Assembly (NCBI GenBank): GCA_011523515.1
Contig: WTGO01000050.1
Coordinates: 1 to 53,111 of the forward strand
Length of the DNA stretch: 53,111 nt
Reading direction: 5' to 3'
Source: Chloroflexota bacterium
GTDB lineage: Bacteria > Chloroflexota > Anaerolineae > Aggregatilineales > Phototrophicaceae
Under the pieces are notes generated by a model. It did no database searches and had not been told where the DNA came from. It was given only the letters and a program-made list of their open reading frames with translations. Below, piece by piece: positions 25,286-32,999 of this stretch (within the stretch, counting starts at the first letter, position 1; each line of letters starts with the position of its first letter). Both the position numbers and the translations under genes were made by a program.

Positions 25286-26305
25286 TCATGCCTCCACTCG
25301 ACTAATGTTAGGCTGAACATACACCACCCGCCCCGTCTCCAGCGACTCGATCGCCGCCGCCAGCACCTTCTGCGCCGCCAGGCCCTCGGCCGCGCTGCCG
25401 TCGATGTCCTCCGGCGCCACGCCATCGCTCACTTGCCGCAAGAAGCAGTGGATACGCTCGCGGAAAGTATTCTCGAAATTGTGGAAGCCGCCGAAGAGCG
25501 GATCGGTATAGACGGTCTTTTGCAGGTCGCCGGCCGGGTAGAGCGTCAGCTCGCGCCACATATCGTCCAGCACGAAGCGGCCGCCCGTGCCCGCGACTTC
25601 GCAGCGCTCCATGGGATGGCCGCGCTCGATGTCGTAGCTGCCGGTCAGCGCGCCGACCGCGCCGTTGCGGAAGCGGAAGCTGAATTGCGCCGTCGACCAG
25701 ATTTGGCGGCCCGGCGCCTTCGTCCCGAAGCAATGCACCGCCTCGATGTCGCCGCAGAAATAGCGCATGACGTCCACCGTATGCGGGTGCAGCGACTTGA
25801 TATGATAGTAGGGCGAGGTCTCGGCCGGGTTCATAATCCACATGGCCATGTTGACGAAGAGCAGTTTACCCAGCCGCCCCTCATCCACCCAGGATTTTGC
25901 CAGGCGCGCGGCGGGCGTGAAGCGGTGGTTGAGGTTGATGCCGTAGCAAAGTCCCATCGCGCGTCCCTTGGCCACCATGGCTTCGGCAGGCGGAATCTCG
26001 TTGGAGATGGGTTTCTCGCCCAGCACATGGCAGCCGGCTGAGAGCGCCTGCATGGTAGGCAAATAGTGATCGCTGCTGTTTTCGAAACCGCCGGTGGTTA
26101 CGCTGACGACATCGGGGGCCAGGTCGCGCAGCATACACTCGACATCGTAGAAGGCTGGGACGCCATGTAGCCCGGCCGCTTGGTCGGCGCGCTCCGGAAT
26201 GACATCGCAAACGCCGGCCAGATCCGCCAATTCGTCTTGCGCGTAGAGCTTGGCATGAAGATTGCCGATGGGGCCCAAGCCGATAACCGCTACACGTAAT
26301 GGCAT
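25286..26305 (-). CDS. Gfo/Idh/MocA-family oxidoreductase
   Basis: 339 aa. The N-terminal Rossmann fold has GLGPIG at 9-14 and the family's EKP signature at 97-99. The C-terminal alpha/beta domain carries GINLNHRFTPAARLAK and HIKSLHPHTVDVMRYF. It is an NAD(P)-dependent dehydrogenase acting on sugars, sugar acids or cyclitols. It is strongly similar to the second copy at 27074-28090, indicating gene duplication. ATG 26305 has AGGGAT about 8 bases upstream. Confidence 0.93.
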   Translation of the reverse strand: MPLRVAVIGLGPIGNLHAKLYAQDELADLAGVCDVIPERADQAAGLHGVPAFYDVECMLRDLAPDVVSVTTGGFENSSDHYLPTMQALSAGCHVLGEKPISNEIPPAEAMVAKGRAMGLCYGINLNHRFTPAARLAKSWVDEGRLGKLLFVNMAMWIMNPAETSPYYHIKSLHPHTVDVMRYFCGDIEAVHCFGTKAPGRQIWSTAQFSFRFRNGAVGALTGSYDIERGHPMERCEVAGTGGRFVLDDMWRELTLYPAGDLQKTVYTDPLFGGFHNFENTFRERIHCFLRQVSDGVAPEDIDGSAAEGLAAQKVLAAAIESLETGRVVYVQPNISRVEA

Positions 26306-26330
26306 TGTTTATCCCTATTTGGCTGGCGAC

Positions 26331-27077
26331 TCACCGTGCCGCTCCTACAGATGCCAACGGCTGTGGAATCTCGTAGCCATACTCGCGCATGGCGGGTTCG
26401 AGAAAGTCGAAATAATTCACGCCCTCGTCGCACTGCCAGCGGTTGATGGTGTCTTGCCGCATGACGATGCGCGCCAGCGGAATGCCCAGGAAGGCTTCCA
26501 GCCGTTGCAGCGTTTCCTCTTGTTTCGTGACGAAATCTTCAAAGCGCACTTCAATCCAGCGTTTGGGCCTGGGTGACGCCTTGACCAGATCATACTGGTA
26601 TTTCCAGGAGACGGCGCGGCGCAAGCGCTCGTCGGTGGTTTCGGGATACAGTATGCCGAAGTCGCGCATGTCGTCTGTCTTGTGCGAGCCGATAATGCAG
26701 TCGCGCGGGTTGCGAACCCAGAAGATGTAATGCATATCGGGATACATTCGCGTAAGCCAGGGAAAAACCAGCGTGGTTTCGGGCACTTTCCAGCCCTTAA
26801 GCGGGCGACTGTGATTCAGCACCGATTCCAGGTAGCGATTAAAGTTTCTAATGAAAACCGGCGGAATCTCGGTCCCGAGGGCGCGGCTGAAATCCCAACT
26901 CAGGTCGCCATTCCACTTGACGTAGCGCGCGAAGATGCGGCAGGCGTCGTACATAGCGAAAGCCGGCACCAGATCGCCCGAGGGATTCAGCGTTTGGCCC
27001 ATATACACGCCTGAGGCGTATAGCGTATGGGAAATCGCTCGCGTACCGCTGTGGCCGCGGCCGATGATCGTGATCAC
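26331..27077 (-). CDS. sulfotransferase family protein
   Basis: 248 aa. The 5'-phosphosulfate loop is GRGHSGTRAIS (6-16). The 3'-phosphate-binding segment FWVRNPRDCIIGSHK lies in mid-protein, and the late RFEDFVTKQEETLQRLEAFLGI is typical of PAPS-dependent sulfotransferases. It should transfer sulfate from PAPS to a hydroxyl or amine on a glycan or small molecule; the acceptor is unknown. The start is GTG at 27077, overlapping the stop of the upstream Gfo/Idh gene as GTGA. A sulfate-adding enzyme within a run that also carries sulfatase-like genes is notable. Confidence 0.85.
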   Translation of the reverse strand: MITIIGRGHSGTRAISHTLYASGVYMGQTLNPSGDLVPAFAMYDACRIFARYVKWNGDLSWDFSRALGTEIPPVFIRNFNRYLESVLNHSRPLKGWKVPETTLVFPWLTRMYPDMHYIFWVRNPRDCIIGSHKTDDMRDFGILYPETTDERLRRAVSWKYQYDLVKASPRPKRWIEVRFEDFVTKQEETLQRLEAFLGIPLARIVMRQDTINRWQCDEGVNYFDFLEPAMREYGYEIPQPLASVGAAR

Positions 27078-28090
27078 AGCGAGACGACCGTTCCGCTATC
27101 CCAGGATTCGATAGCAGCCTCGATGATGCGTTGAACGTGCAGCGCGTCGGCGCCCGAGGCGTCGATTTTGTCCGGCGCTACTTGCGCCAGGTTCTGATCC
27201 ACCCAGTGGCCGATGCGGCTCTGGAAAGTCTCGCCGAAGTGGCTCATGCCACCGTAATTCTCGTGTCGCTCCATCTGGCCCTCGAAACGGGGATAGAAGG
27301 TGAGTTCTTCGCAGGCGTCGCGCAGGAAAATTCGCCCGTCCGAGCCGAAGACATCCAGGGTCTCCAGGCCGTAGGAGCCGCCGCCCATGCTGGTGGCGCC
27401 GAAGTTGCCGTCGTAGCTGCCGCGCAGATGTCCGATGATGCCGTTCTCGTAGAGCAGGTTGACCTGAACGTTGGACCAGATCTTGCGCCCCTTGCCCTTC
27501 TTGAATATCGCATGCACCTGCGTCACGTCGGATTGAGCGAAATAGCGCATGACATCGAGCGAATGCGGGTGCAGGGCGCGCATGTGGAAGTGGGGCGAGG
27601 TTTCGTTGGGGTTGTTGATCCACATCGTCATGTCGATCATGTTGACTTCGCCCAGGCGTCCCCGCAGCACCCAATCTTTCGCCAGCTCCGCCGCCGGCGT
27701 AAAGCGGTGATTGAGGTTGATGCCATAGCGCAGATTCTTTTCCGCCGCCTGCGCCACCATTTCTTCGGCTTCGGCGACGCTGTTCGAGATTGGCTTCTCG
27801 CCCAGGACGGGATAGCCGGCGCGCAGCAGTTGCATGGTCGGCGCGTAATGGTCTCCGCCGTTTTCGATGCCGGCAGTTGTCACACTGGCCGCGTCGAATT
27901 CTACGCCGCTGTCAAGCAGTGATTGCACCGAGTAGAAGCCCTGACAGCCAAAGGCCTCGGCCGCCTTGTCAGAGCGCTCCTGCAAGATGTCGCAGACGGC
28001 GACGACCTTCGCATCCGGGTGGTTGGTGTAACAGCGGCCATGATTGTTGCCGATGCCACCCATTCCAACGATGGCTACGCGTAGGGTCAT
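27074..28090 (-). CDS. Gfo/Idh/MocA-family oxidoreductase (second copy)
   Basis: 338 aa with the same layout as the copy at 25286-26305: GMGGIG at 9-14, EKP at 98-100, GINLNHRFTPAAELAK and HMRALHPHSLDVMRYF. Large stretches align without gaps, so the two are paralogues separated by the sulfotransferase gene. Each probably oxidises a related sugar or inositol derivative. ATG 28090 has AAGGAG 9 bases upstream. The 104-base gap before it contains a perfect palindrome. Confidence 0.93.
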   Translation of the reverse strand: MTLRVAIVGMGGIGNNHGRCYTNHPDAKVVAVCDILQERSDKAAEAFGCQGFYSVQSLLDSGVEFDAASVTTAGIENGGDHYAPTMQLLRAGYPVLGEKPISNSVAEAEEMVAQAAEKNLRYGINLNHRFTPAAELAKDWVLRGRLGEVNMIDMTMWINNPNETSPHFHMRALHPHSLDVMRYFAQSDVTQVHAIFKKGKGRKIWSNVQVNLLYENGIIGHLRGSYDGNFGATSMGGGSYGLETLDVFGSDGRIFLRDACEELTFYPRFEGQMERHENYGGMSHFGETFQSRIGHWVDQNLAQVAPDKIDASGADALHVQRIIEAAIESWDSGTVVSL

Positions 28091-28114
28091 GTTTTGGGTC
28101 TCCTTTGATTTGAC

Positions 28115-28135
28115 GGGCGACCCATCGGGTCGCCC
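28115..28135. repeat. GGGCGACCC palindrome (REP-like)
   Basis: GGGCGACCC (28115-28123), loop ATC, GGGTCGCCC (28127-28135): a perfect 9-bp stem followed by CTAC. It lies between the sulfatase-like gene and the second Gfo/Idh gene and could act as a transcript-stabilising or terminating hairpin. Confidence 0.65.
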
Positions 28136-28194
28136 CTACGAAATCCCTATGGGCGGGTAACTGATCAAGTCGCCGCTGCGAACGATTGCGGCGG

Positions 28195-29604
28195 CTATTC
28201 TTCCTCGCGGGATTGCGCCTGAAGCTTGATCGCTCTGTCCAGGTCGCCAAGGTATAAGGTGTCGTAGGCTTGCTGCGATGTTTTGAAGGCGCCCATGCCC
28301 TTGGCGCCGTGCCAGTCGCCCTGTGTCAGCATGGGATTGGTAAAGCCGGTTTCGGCTTCGCGTTTGACGATCCAGGCTTCCATACGTTCACGCAGCGCTG
28401 CCACTACATCGGGCCGTTCGTCGGCGAGATTGTGGTCTTCGTTCGGGTCTTCCACCAGGTTAAATAGCTCGACTTCCGGTTTGAAGTGGAAGTCCGGCTC
28501 CAGCGCGATCATCAGTTTCCAGCCGGGCGTACGCCAGCCATGCTTGCGCATCCAGGTGCATTCGCTGATGTAAAACTCGCTATCAAAGGAAGCCGCATCG
28601 CCCTTGACCATCGCCATCAGGCTTTCGCCGTCGAACTGGTGGCCGTCCGTTTCCGCTTGATCCGCCAGGCCGGCCAGGTCGAGCAGGGTGGGCAGCAAGT
28701 CTTTGTGCTGATTGAAACCGCTGACGCGTTGGCCGGCGGGTACCGCGCCCGGATAGCGAATGATGAGCGGGACGTGCAGGACATTGTCGAAGATGCCATG
28801 ATGGTCGAACCACAATTCGTGATCGTAAAGCGTCTCGCCGTGGTCGCCATTCAGCGCGATGATGGTATTGTCGGCGATTCCCATGCTATCCAGCGCTGTG
28901 AAGATGGACTGGATGCAGGCGTCCATGTAGGCGATGGCGCCGTCGTATTGCGCGATGATGTAGTCCTTGTCGGAAATACCGGGCGGCATCCAGGATTTGT
29001 AGAAGGTGGCGAAGGGTTTGAATTCCAGCACCGGGTCCATTGAGCGATTGTTCGGGTCGCATTCGTCGCCGTGGTAAAACATACGCTCGTAAGGCGCGGG
29101 CGGCAGGTAAGGGGCATGCGGGTCCATATGGCGCAGCATGACGAACCAGGGCTTGTCTTCGGCGTCGAGCCGTTCCAACTCGGGCAGGGTCACATCGTTC
29201 AGATTCTGCGCCTTTGTGCTGCGTCCCTGAGCGAAGCTGCCCCAGCCGGCGTACTCGATGTAGTTGTCGAATCCGCGCGAGCTGGGATTGCCCGGGAAGC
29301 CGACGCAGGTGGTATTGTAGCCGTAGCGGCGGAAGATCTCAGCCGCGGTCGGCACTTCCGCGCGCAGGGGACCCTGATGCCGCAGCGCTACCACTTGGGT
29401 GCCGAAACAGTCCAGCCCGGTGAGCATGGAGGCGTAGGCGGGTGTGGTGGGAATATGCGGGCTGAAGGTGTTTTCGAAGAGCGCGCCGCCTTGGGCGAAG
29501 CGATCAATATATGGCGTGGTGAGCCGGTCGTAACCGTAACAGGACATGTGGTCAGCGCGGATGGAATCGATGGCAATCAACAAGATATTTGGGTTTTTGG
29601 GCAT
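28195..29604 (-). CDS. sulfatase-like alkaline-phosphatase-superfamily hydrolase, Thr nucleophile
   Basis: 469 aa with sulfatase architecture: N-terminal NILLIAIDSIRADHMSCYGY, LNGDHGETLYDHELWFDHHG for metal binding, and a C-terminal LFNLVEDPNEDHNLADE segment. In the active-site signature, normally CxPxR, the sequence reads TTPAY (T53-Y57). Both the formylglycine Cys/Ser and the Arg are therefore missing. Thr nucleophiles occur in phosphodiesterase and phosphomutase members of this superfamily, so it may hydrolyse a phosphate diester or monoester. ATG 29604 has AAGGAGAG 7 bases upstream. It heads the minus-strand run that includes the Gfo/Idh and sulfotransferase genes. Confidence 0.93.
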   Translation of the reverse strand: MPKNPNILLIAIDSIRADHMSCYGYDRLTTPYIDRFAQGGALFENTFSPHIPTTPAYASMLTGLDCFGTQVVALRHQGPLRAEVPTAAEIFRRYGYNTTCVGFPGNPSSRGFDNYIEYAGWGSFAQGRSTKAQNLNDVTLPELERLDAEDKPWFVMLRHMDPHAPYLPPAPYERMFYHGDECDPNNRSMDPVLEFKPFATFYKSWMPPGISDKDYIIAQYDGAIAYMDACIQSIFTALDSMGIADNTIIALNGDHGETLYDHELWFDHHGIFDNVLHVPLIIRYPGAVPAGQRVSGFNQHKDLLPTLLDLAGLADQAETDGHQFDGESLMAMVKGDAASFDSEFYISECTWMRKHGWRTPGWKLMIALEPDFHFKPEVELFNLVEDPNEDHNLADERPDVVAALRERMEAWIVKREAETGFTNPMLTQGDWHGAKGMGAFKTSQQAYDTLYLGDLDRAIKLQAQSREEE

Positions 29605-29688
29605 TCGCTACTCTCCTTACAATCGCGGGAAGTCTACCATAGGCGCCTGTGCCCCGCTACGGATTGGACAATATGCGGCTGGATTTAA

Positions 29689-29783
29689 ACACAGATAATG
29701 CAGAGCGCACAGAGAAAACCTCTCTATTTCCAAGACGCGATGTGCTAATAAACTGAGTTTTCCTGTGCGTTGCGCCTTTGTGA
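29689..29783. repeat. CACAGAG/CTTTGTG inverted-pair repeat, second copy
   Basis: The left element, ACACAGATAATGCAGAGCGC followed by ACAGAG, and the right element, CCTGTGCGTTGCGCCTTTGTG in effect inverted, enclose about 40 bases. It resembles the pair at 11-178. Boundaries are approximate. Confidence 0.35.
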
Positions 29784-29820
29784 TTTTATGAGTGTATACC
29801 TAACCAATTTAACCGATTAC

Positions 29821-29848
29821 TTGCCAAGACAGGAATTTGCGTTACTAT
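29821..29848 (+). promoter_or_regulatory. promoter of the peptide-type ABC operon
   Basis: TTGCCA (29821-29826) and TACTAT (29843-29848) are 16 bases apart. The predicted transcript starts near 29855 and would carry the hairpin at 29879-29898 in its leader. Confidence 0.5.
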
Positions 29849-29878
29849 ATGCCTGCGATTGCCTGTGTAGGGCATGTT

Positions 29879-29898
29879 GGAGCGTCATGAGACGCTCC
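29879..29898 (+). promoter_or_regulatory. perfect hairpin / inverted repeat in ABC operon leader
   Basis: GGAGCGTC-ATGA-GACGCTCC is a perfect 8-bp inverted repeat with a 4-base loop, located 35 bases before the binding-protein ATG and about 30 bases after the -10 box. It could be an operator for a dimeric repressor or an mRNA stabilising hairpin. It is not followed by a U-run, so termination is unlikely. Confidence 0.5.
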
Positions 29899-29933
29899 AG
29901 AATTTCCGTTCCATTCAGTGAAGGAGTTTTGTT

Positions 29934-31877
29934 ATGGCGAGGAAAGTTGTACTTTTGCTATTGTTGGCGCTGCTGACGCTGCCAACGCTTGTCGGCTTCG
30001 CCCAGGAGCCGCAAGGTCTGCCGGTCGAGGTGCCTGGCGGGCGCGAGAACCTCTGGGTCTTCGATCGCATTTATCGTCTGCCGACGGAAGCCAACTGGAA
30101 TATCTGGAAGAGCGGCATCCACACGGCCTTCTTCCACGCGCTGATGCACGAGACCTTCTGGAATCGCGATCAGGAAACCGGTCAATTCATCCACGCTCTG
30201 GCTGCAGCCGACCCGGTATACAACGATGACTTCACCGAGATGTCGGTCGACTTGCGTCAAGGCGTCCTCTGGTCCGACGGCGAAGAATTCAACGCCGACG
30301 ATGTCGTCTTCACCATTAACGCGCTGAAGAACAGCTACCCGGGCGGTACGCAAGGCGGCTGGTCGGTGCAACTGGATGACTTCGGCGCCGAGGTCGAGAA
30401 GACTGGCGACTACAGCGTCAAATTCACGCTGGGCCGCTCGAACCCGCGCTTCCACACCCTCTTCGAATCGCGCTGGAACGGCATTTACATGATGCCGAGC
30501 CACGTGGTCGCCGAGGTTGAAGCCAACCTGGCCGAAGGCGAGAGCCTCACCGATTGGTATTGGGAAGCCGAAGACATGGTTGTCCTGGGCAACTACTTGC
30601 CGATCGACTGGGATGAGAATGGCTATTGGCAGTTATTCCAGCGCCGTGAAGATCCGGAGAATTCGCTGGCGGGCATCATCACAGGCGGTTCCGGTCCTCC
30701 TTATGCCCTGGGCATTTGGTACGGCAACGAGAACATCAAGAAAGCCATCGCCATGTCCCGCGGCGAGCTGGACGTCTACTTTGACGTCGACATCGAATCC
30801 TTCGAAACGACGCTGGACACCACGCCGACCGCCCGCAGTTGGTTCACTGCCTTCCCCTGGGCCTATCCCAACGAAGTCAGCAGCCGCGCGATGTCGTTCA
30901 ACCTTGAAGGCGACCCGCTGGTGGCAAACAAGGACGTGCGCTGGGCGCTGGCGCTGGCGATCAACATCGTCGAATTGCAGACCGAATACATCGGCGGCAT
31001 CGCCAAGGTAACGCCCTTCAACATTCCGCCAACGCCTAAGCTCTACGAGCTCTATCACGTTCCGCTGGAACAGTGGCTGATCGACCTGCAGATCGACCTG
31101 GGCGATGGCGAAATGTACAACCCCTACGATCCCACCGTGCCTGATCAGATCGCCGCTTGGGCGGAAGATTATGGCCACACCGTACCCGGAACGCCGCGCG
31201 AAGTATTCGGCAGCGGCTGGTGGAAGTTCGACACCGACGCGGCCGCCAAGCTGCTGATGAAAGCTGGCTTGAGTCGCAATGGCAGCGGTCAGTGGCTGAC
31301 GCCCGAGGGCGAGGTTTGGTCGCTGGATATCCAGTCGGACCCGAGCGAGAACGACGCCTACCGTATGGGCCAAGCCGCGGCCGACATGTGGTCGGAGTTC
31401 GGCATTGACGTGAATTTCATCACGCTCGACCGCAGCACCTGGACCCAGAATCACCGCGTCGGCGCTTTCGAGGTAAGCACGCCCTGGCAGAGCTTCGCGC
31501 TGGCCTCCGGCGATATGTGGCCCAACGTGCGCGGCTACCACTCCAAGTACTACGCGCCCAGCGGCGAAGACTACAATCCGCTCGGCGGCAACTCGCTGCG
31601 CCGCCAGCAGGAGACGGTTCTGGACGAGCTGATTGACGCGATGGAAGGCGTCAACCCGGTTGCGCAAGAGGCGGAGAACCTCGCCCTGGCGCATGAGTTT
31701 GTCAAGCACTGGGTCGAGAACATGCTCGACATCACCACCATCGCCTTCAAGAAGTTCGTCACCTGGGATGAGAAGTACTGGACCGGTTTCCCGACATCCG
31801 AGAACCCGAACTATCAGCCCTTGTACTGGTTCATGGGCGGCAAGTTCGCCATCCAGAACCTGACGCCGACTTCGTAA
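29934..31877 (+). CDS. ABC transporter substrate-binding protein, SBP family 5
   Basis: 647 aa, extracellular solute-binding protein of the oligopeptide/oligosaccharide type. The Sec signal (VVLLLLLALLTLPTLVGFAQ) lacks a lipobox Cys. The mature protein has the family landmarks VDLRQGVLWSDGEEFNADDV, NKDVRWALALAINI and a C-terminal FPTSENPNYQPLYWFMGG region. In several phyla such proteins bind oligosaccharides rather than peptides, and the GMC/PhyH genes downstream leave both options open. ATG 29934 has AAGGAG 7 bases upstream. It is the first gene of the operon; two hairpins separate it from the permease genes. Confidence 0.93.
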   Translation: MARKVVLLLLLALLTLPTLVGFAQEPQGLPVEVPGGRENLWVFDRIYRLPTEANWNIWKSGIHTAFFHALMHETFWNRDQETGQFIHALAAADPVYNDDFTEMSVDLRQGVLWSDGEEFNADDVVFTINALKNSYPGGTQGGWSVQLDDFGAEVEKTGDYSVKFTLGRSNPRFHTLFESRWNGIYMMPSHVVAEVEANLAEGESLTDWYWEAEDMVVLGNYLPIDWDENGYWQLFQRREDPENSLAGIITGGSGPPYALGIWYGNENIKKAIAMSRGELDVYFDVDIESFETTLDTTPTARSWFTAFPWAYPNEVSSRAMSFNLEGDPLVANKDVRWALALAINIVELQTEYIGGIAKVTPFNIPPTPKLYELYHVPLEQWLIDLQIDLGDGEMYNPYDPTVPDQIAAWAEDYGHTVPGTPREVFGSGWWKFDTDAAAKLLMKAGLSRNGSGQWLTPEGEVWSLDIQSDPSENDAYRMGQAAADMWSEFGIDVNFITLDRSTWTQNHRVGAFEVSTPWQSFALASGDMWPNVRGYHSKYYAPSGEDYNPLGGNSLRRQQETVLDELIDAMEGVNPVAQEAENLALAHEFVKHWVENMLDITTIAFKKFVTWDEKYWTGFPTSENPNYQPLYWFMGGKFAIQNLTPTS

Positions 31878-31892
31878 CCTAAGTTGTTGTGT

Positions 31893-31912
31893 GGGCGAGC
31901 CACGGCTCGCCC
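31893..31912. repeat. GGGCGAGCC palindrome (REP-like)
   Basis: GGGCGAGCC (31893-31901) and GGCTCGCCC (31904-31912) pair perfectly over 9 bases with almost no loop. It lies 16 bases after the binding-protein stop and belongs to the window's palindrome family. Confidence 0.65.
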
Positions 31913-31929
31913 GCGCGCATTTGCGAATT

Positions 31930-31960
31930 TGTAGGGGCGTCTCAGCGAAACGCCCCTACA
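31930..31960 (+). terminator. 11-bp stem-loop between binding-protein and permease genes
   Basis: TGTAGGGGCGT (31930-31940) and ACGCCCCTACA (31950-31960) form a perfect 11-bp stem with a 9-base loop. Together with the adjacent palindrome it would stabilise the binding-protein message and/or lower read-through into the permease genes, giving excess binding protein. No U-run follows, so full termination is doubtful. Confidence 0.5.
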
Positions 31961-31989
31961 GAGTCTGCAAGTGCTGAAAAGGTTAGCGA

Positions 31990-32988
31990 ATGAATCTGCT
32001 GAAAACTTACATCTTGCCGCGCATCCTTCAGTGGTTTCTGGTTGTTTTCATTGGTATTTCGGCCACGTTTTTGATTCCGCGCCTTTCGCCGGTCAATCCG
32101 GTTGACGAGATGCTGGCGCGCATGACCGCCTTTCAGTCGATGAATCCCGAAGCCTTCGCCTCCATGCGGGAATCGACGATGGCGCTCTACGGTCTGGACA
32201 AGACCTTGCCTGAGCAGTACATCGCTTATTGGGGCCGGCTGCTGCAAGGCGATCTCGGTCCTTCCTTCGGCAATTTTCCGCGGCCGGTTTCCGATGTTAT
32301 TGCCGTAGCTTTGCCTTGGACGATTGGGCTATTGGGCGTGGCAACGGCTATCTCGTGGACTGCGGGAGTGCTGCTGGGCGCGCTGGCCGGATATTACCAT
32401 GATCGGCGTTGGGCGCAGGGGCTTGAGCGCGTCGTGGTAACCGTGTATCCGGTGCCATATTTGATTATTGCCTTCATTTTGATCCTCATATTTGCCGCCT
32501 GGTTAAAATGGTTCCCGCTTGTCGGCGGCTCGCGCGGGGATCCGGCGCTCACTTGGGAATACATCAGTACGCTGCTTTATTTTGGTTTTCTGCCCGGGCT
32601 TTCGATCGTCATCGGCGCGACCGCCTTCCGTTTCATCATGGCCAAGTCTTTGACGACCACCGAGATCGCCAGCGATTATGTGCAGTATGCCGAGCTTGCG
32701 GCCGTGCCCAAACGCAAAATTATTCTATTCTATGTCGCGCGCAATACCATGCTGCCGCAGGTGACGGATCTGGCGCTGTCGCTGGGCGCGATCTTTGAAG
32801 GCGCGCTGATCACCGAGGTGCTCTTCGCTTATCCCGGCATCGGCTTCGTCACTTATAACGCCATTTATAACGGCGACTACAATGTCATTATGGGCATCAC
32901 TCTGTTGTCGATCGTCGGCATCGCGACCGCGTCGCTCCTCATCGACCTGCTCTATCCCGTCTTCGATCCGCGCGTGCGTCTGCGTTAG
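31990..32988 (+). CDS. ABC transporter permease, DppB/OppB type
   Basis: 332 aa integral membrane protein. It begins with the typical N-terminal helix ILPRILQWFLVVFIGISATFLIPRL. The EAA-like coupling loop is YVQYAELAAVPKRKIILFYVARNTMLPQVT, and the C-terminus has GAIFEGALITEVLFAYPGIG. It forms half of the membrane channel with the following gene. ATG 31990 has AAAGG about 8 bases upstream; 11 bases separate it from the next gene. Confidence 0.95.
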   Translation: MNLLKTYILPRILQWFLVVFIGISATFLIPRLSPVNPVDEMLARMTAFQSMNPEAFASMRESTMALYGLDKTLPEQYIAYWGRLLQGDLGPSFGNFPRPVSDVIAVALPWTIGLLGVATAISWTAGVLLGALAGYYHDRRWAQGLERVVVTVYPVPYLIIAFILILIFAAWLKWFPLVGGSRGDPALTWEYISTLLYFGFLPGLSIVIGATAFRFIMAKSLTTTEIASDYVQYAELAAVPKRKIILFYVARNTMLPQVTDLALSLGAIFEGALITEVLFAYPGIGFVTYNAIYNGDYNVIMGITLLSIVGIATASLLIDLLYPVFDPRVRLR

Positions 32989-32999
32989 GAGAGGCTGCT

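Larger units (their letters stand above)
29605..29933. other. 329-base intergenic region between divergent genes
   Basis: No credible gene is seen here. The region separates the minus-strand sulfatase-like gene from the plus-strand ABC importer. It holds a CACAGAG-type inverted-pair repeat (29689-29783), a sigma70-like promoter (29821-29848) and a perfect 8-bp hairpin (29879-29898). Confidence 0.6.

Noticed and set aside
30633..31709. Long minus-strand frame opposite the ABC binding-protein gene
   Set aside because: The plus strand has signal peptide, family landmarks and a good ribosome site; the minus frame has none.
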